Positions 20,734 to 23,655 of a DNA stretch of 23,655 nucleotides are shown here, one piece after another. The notes beneath the pieces are model-generated. The model saw only the letters and a program-made list of their open reading frames with translations. It did no database searches and was not told where the DNA came from. This DNA is from Saccoglossus kowalevskii (Eukaryota > Hemichordata > Enteropneusta > Harrimaniidae). Position 1 is the stretch's first letter, and the number at the start of each line of letters is the position of its first letter. Position numbers and translations under genes: made by a program. Where the stretch lies: the NCBI RefSeq assembly GCF_000003605.2, contig NW_003121425.1, positions 1 to 23,655 on the forward strand, given 5' to 3'.

Positions 20734-21098
20734 CCTTTTCACCACCAGTTTCTTCTTTTCATCAAGAATTCACAAAATAGTCCCGGTTAGAGTCTGCACT
20801 TTCTTTCAAAAAATATCTGTGTTTTTATTCTGAAATTTGAAAGTATACAACTATACTGCAGACTTAAGTAAATTAATCACCCATGAATTCATTGCATCCA
20901 TGAGTTTCACCACGCTTTCCTCAACACACTTTCCTCAACCTAAACATAAAAAAATGTCAATGTAAAATCTCCATAGATTTGCACAACGAAGTTTAAAACT
21001 ATGATGTCAGTACCTGGTTGAGAATTTTCTACAGGGTTTGGTCACAACTTTGGGAAATTATGAGTTGTGAAAGATGGCAAAAGTTTGCGCTCAAAGGG
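20734..21098. mobile_element. TTAA-bounded miniature element, family of 8463-8620 in opposite orientation
   Basis: TTAA at 20730-20733 is followed by CCTTTTCACCACCAGTTTC. The right side reads GCGCTCAAAGGG followed by TTAA at 21099-21102, whose reverse complement is TTAACCCTTTGAGCGC. The two ends share TTAACC(T/C)TTT. The first approximately 90 bp are the reverse complement of the right end at 8530-8620 (CACAAAATAGT..., AGTCTGCA(C/T)TTTC). There is no coding capacity. A LINE fragment abuts the right TTAA. Confidence 0.6.
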
Positions 21099-21102
21099 TT
21101 AA

Positions 21103-21276
21103 CTACCCAATACAATAAGTAATAAAAATGATATTGAAGATGAACATCACTTCCTCATAATATGCCCAGTATATAGTAAAGAGAGGGTCGTTTTATACAA
21201 TGAAGCTGAAAAGATTATTCCTGACTTTACTAATCTCACACCTGAAAATAAATTCATAAAAAATAATGTCAAATAA
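21103..21276 (+). pseudogene. LINE reverse-transcriptase ORF, 3' terminal fragment
   Basis: The open frame from the stop at 21100-21102 to TAA at 21274-21276 encodes NDIEDEHHFLIICPVYSKER and continues to a Lys/Asn-rich end. The pattern (V/I)EDE-HFL--CP-Y---R is typical of the extreme C-terminus of non-LTR retrotransposon ORF2 proteins. All catalytic reverse-transcriptase and endonuclease parts are missing, as expected of a 5'-truncated insertion. Its 3' untranslated tail appears to continue to the TTG repeat near 21595. I cannot assign it to a clade from so short a piece. Confidence 0.7.
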
Positions 21277-21598
21277 TAACTTAGCAATTCCTCTGGCACA
21301 ATATCTGAAATACAGCTTTGCTATTAGACAGCAGCACCTACTTAGTCATTGACTTTTTTTTTTACACCTATTCATTGGGTTTTTGTTTTTATATTCAGTT
21401 TATAGTTTTTTGTTGGTGTTTCATTTTACTTTATTATATATTTCCGTTACTAACTTCAATTTAATCTGTTTTTAGTTGTCTTTAAACTATTAGCCATTGT
21501 AATTTGATTAATTTGTATCTGTAATTTTTGTTGTTGTTGTAACCTTTAACCTCCTTCAGTAGGTTGTTATGAGTTAATAAATTGTTGTTGTTGTTACA
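21277..21598 (+). mobile_element. LINE 3' untranslated tail ending in (TTG)n
   Basis: Downstream of the LINE stop codon lies about 300 bp of T-rich sequence closing with GAGTTAATAAATTGTTGTTG and further GTT units (to about 21595). Short simple-repeat 3' tails are usual for several LINE clades. The segment contains another TTGTTGTTGTTG run near 21529. A target-site duplication was not identified because the 5' junction coincides with the neighbouring element. Confidence 0.55.
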
Positions 21599-22099
21599 TG
21601 AATAAGATATATGTATATTCCCATTTTACTAATATTTTCTACAATGAAATCATGTTGTGAAATCTACTATTACAACTGCATGGAGTCAGTATGCAGAGTC
21701 TTTGTAAATGTCTCAATTCATTCAGATCATTCAAGAGTTTAATTTGCTTCAGTTTTATCACCCTGGATACACTACTCGTATGTGTTCTATACATTGAATG
21801 GGACAGTATGGAGCCACATTGTACAACGCTAATGGTGTACGTGTAAACATATTCCAATGCCAGGAAATGTCTTCAATCTTGTGGTAGTAGTTATGCTCAT
21901 GGATATGGGTCAGTGTTTTTTCTTTTTTTTAGCTTGTTGATATGACCTTAGTTTGACATCTTTTTTGTGTATTCATTCTTGACATCTATACCGTTGATTT
22001 CTTTCACAGTATGCATTGAACTATTTTGAAATGAGGAACAATCGGGTGTTGATTATACCGAGTTGTGAATATAAAACAATTATTGAATACACGTATCAG

Positions 22100-22320
22100 T
22101 CGTGTGTTATTGACGCTGATCACTAGCTCGCATGTATAAATAAAGAAACCATAAAGTACATTGAACAGTGTTACAATATAAGGAATACATTATAAACTAC
22201 ATGTGCCATATTCGTACATATTGTAAATTGTAAAAACTTTGTTAATTTGTTAACCAAAAAAAAAAATGTCACATTCTCCTTATGGTATTAATAAAGAATT
22301 CTATTTTATATGTTTTCATA
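22100..22320 (+). repeat. possible second retroelement 3' end
   Basis: The sequence TGTAAATTGTAAAAACTTTG..., an A11 run near 22256 and AATAAAGAATTC resemble a decayed LINE 3' end with an AATAAA-like signal. No coding remnant is visible upstream, so this is only a suggestion. Confidence 0.2.
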
Positions 22321-23147
22321 TTAGCATATGTTGTGCATTTAAGGTTAATTTTTCATTGAAATGTAAAACTTGAAATATTCTCTTATGTATATGATGCTTT
22401 ATGATGTCACTGAGGTATATGAATCTGAACCTGCTCTGCTGCTGGAGTTGAAACCGTTTCTAAGACCTCAAAGTGAGAATGTTGTACAAGTACCATCAAA
22501 TTGGTAATCAGAATTAATGCTTGTAATTAAACCGTTTAGTTTTCGTGACTTGACCTAAAGGTGTTCATAAACATTTCGAGAAAGATTCTGTGGCTTCACT
22601 TAAAATTCACATAATTATTTTTCTTGCATGATTTTCAAAATTTGTTTTTGATATGTGCTTATGACATGCATGTCGCGTGTATCTCCGTAGCACTCGTGAT
22701 GAAATACATGATAGACCAAAAATCACAGTTTTATATCACGTACTGCAGAAATTTTTTTAATTGTGCGCGATACGTACCAGAAGATGGTCTATATACAGTA
22801 CAATAACTATGGTGAAAATGGTTCATTTTGGCACGCTAATGTATTTACGCTCAGAATTTTTAGTCAGTTGCTCAAAACAATAAGTTGGAAAGAAAGAAAG
22901 TACCAATGAAGTGGAGCAAGTATCACTGTTGAGCTGAATTCTCAGGTGTTCACATGAAATAGAAAACCATTTCGTCAATAAATTAACATACTACTGGTAG
23001 TAGCATGCAATGATATATTCATATCGGATATTGTTTCATCAATGGTTCAATGCATTTCTAACACTCCACTATTTCACGTTTTTGGAACTGTGAAAGTACT
23101 GGTAAGCATGTGACAAATAAATAATCTCACAGTACTTTGTTTTACGT

Positions 23148-23229
23148 TGACGTCAGTATAGACACTCATGATACCGAGTATCATTTTTGGATTTATATGT
23201 AACGTAGAAGGTTATTGCTGTTGACGTCA
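23148..23229. promoter_or_regulatory. pair of TGACGTCA (CRE-type) palindromes
   Basis: Two perfect TGACGTCA octamers at 23148-23155 and 23222-23229 lie 74 bp apart, each preceded by T and in AT-rich intron. This is the consensus for CREB/ATF dimers. CpG-containing octamers are rare in this composition. They may form an intronic enhancer or be a repeat feature. Confidence 0.35.
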
Positions 23230-23440
23230 ATCTATAAAAAAAGAATATAGTATTAACGTATAATGTCTGTGAGACCTAGTGTATTTATTCTTGTCATCCT
23301 ACCAGTTATAGTAATGTGATTTCCAGATATTTAAATATATTATGAGTTCAAGAGAAGACGTATTAATAATAAGACAAGTTGGTGAATACTTATAAAAAAT
23401 ATTTGAAATCAGAATTAACAATAACTGACATTTTACTTTT

Positions 23441-23655
23441 ATTAGGGGCCCAAGCCCGAAGGGCTAGGCCCCTATTGTTATTGTTCAGTTTTTTCTTCTT
23501 TCTTTCTTTCTTCCGTAACTTTTTTCGTCAAGCCGTTTGAGAAAACCGCTGAAGAGAATGGTCTGATAATGCTGTATACTGATAGTCCCTAATGTGAACT
23601 GGTGCAACATGCTTTTAGAATTTTGATTGGTCAATTAGTTTGGCAGCCATATTGG
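23441..23655 (+). mobile_element. hairpin-headed interspersed repeat (cut by the window end)
   Basis: The segment opens with ATTAGGGGCCCAAGCCC, GAA, then GGGCTAGGCCCCTATT, an imperfect hairpin of about 12-bp arms (23445-23472). It is followed by a TTTC-rich run (to about 23513), TTTTTTCGTCAAGCCGTTTG and less simple sequence. Repeats beginning with this GGGGCC hairpin occur in many copies in some marine invertebrate genomes. The copy continues past the right edge, so its length and other end are unknown. Confidence 0.55.

Larger units (their letters stand above)
13007..23655 (+). other. intron 3 (start) of the Grb-like gene, extends beyond the window
   Basis: The donor GTAAGTGATG opens an intron whose acceptor I could not find. 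I looked for a phase-1 exon encoding ER-LEDHE-like sequence and saw none to the right edge. The good acceptor near 22009 (TTTCTTTCACAG) reads into a stop within six codons in the required frame. The intron is therefore longer than 10.6 kb. It is crowded with miniature transposons, listed separately. The stretches 13420-14680, 17550-18280, 18480-19370, 19530-20440, 21600-23140 and 23230-23440 hold nothing I recognise beyond short AT-rich or low-complexity sequence. Confidence 0.6.

Noticed and set aside
22009-22060. strong acceptor TTTCTTTCACAG as the start of exon 4
   Set aside because: In the required phase the frame reaches a stop within six codons and shows no RA or PH similarity.
1-23655. 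CRISPR array, operon, phage or bacterial defence system
   Set aside because: Spliced exons, long introns, eukaryotic-type miniature transposons and lack of long open frames all indicate nuclear animal DNA. Repeats present are tandem or dispersed with no spacer architecture.

Overview
The window is AT-rich eukaryotic DNA, most likely from a marine invertebrate nuclear genome. It has three short spliced coding exons with canonical GT/AG borders, kilobase-scale introns, many small inverted-repeat transposons, microsatellites and a dead LINE tail. It shows no operons, bacterial promoters, rRNA, tRNA or CRISPR. The repeat style (TTAA-bounded miniature elements, a hairpin-headed GGGGCC repeat, a TA-bounded ACTGTAAAA-type element) resembles hemichordate, amphioxus or mollusc genomes. 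I cannot fix the species.

The one gene I can support is the 5' part of a Grb7/Grb10/Grb14-family adaptor gene on the + strand. Exon 1 (3815-3944) has a strong start context and an in-frame upstream stop. Exon 2 (7794-8047) encodes a proline-rich SH3-ligand segment followed by RVPDPFPEL, the invertebrate form of the family's PS/AIPNPFPEL signature. Exon 3 (12844-13006) encodes most of a Ras-associating (RA) domain. The exon phases join without a break (1-1, 0-0) and give 182 complete codons. The end of the RA domain and the PH, BPS and SH2 regions are not in the window, so intron 3 runs past the right edge and exceeds 10.6 kb. A possible 5' untranslated exon starts at 3691, and a cluster of palindromic sites at 2821-2884 is a candidate promoter region.

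Layout: 1-2800 is upstream DNA with a short tandem repeat, a (CA)15 tract and a compound (AAAC)n(AAAT)n tract; 2821-3814 holds the candidate promoter, 5' leader and start; 3945-7793 is intron 1; 8048-12843 is intron 2, with repeat locus A at 9505-10475; 13007-23655 is intron 3, packed with transposon remnants.

The most informative structure is in intron 3. Repeat locus B (15690-17530) is a second copy of locus A and is split by an approximately 820 bp foldback element, so locus A acts as a natural empty site and indicates TTAA target choice. Intron 3 also contains a hAT-like element with a flanking 7-bp duplication and a perfect 72-bp internal duplication, two other TTAA-bounded miniature elements, a TA-bounded Tc1/mariner-like element, and a LINE 3' end that abuts one of the TTAA elements. 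I found no unknown gene system. The novelty here is in the repeat families.
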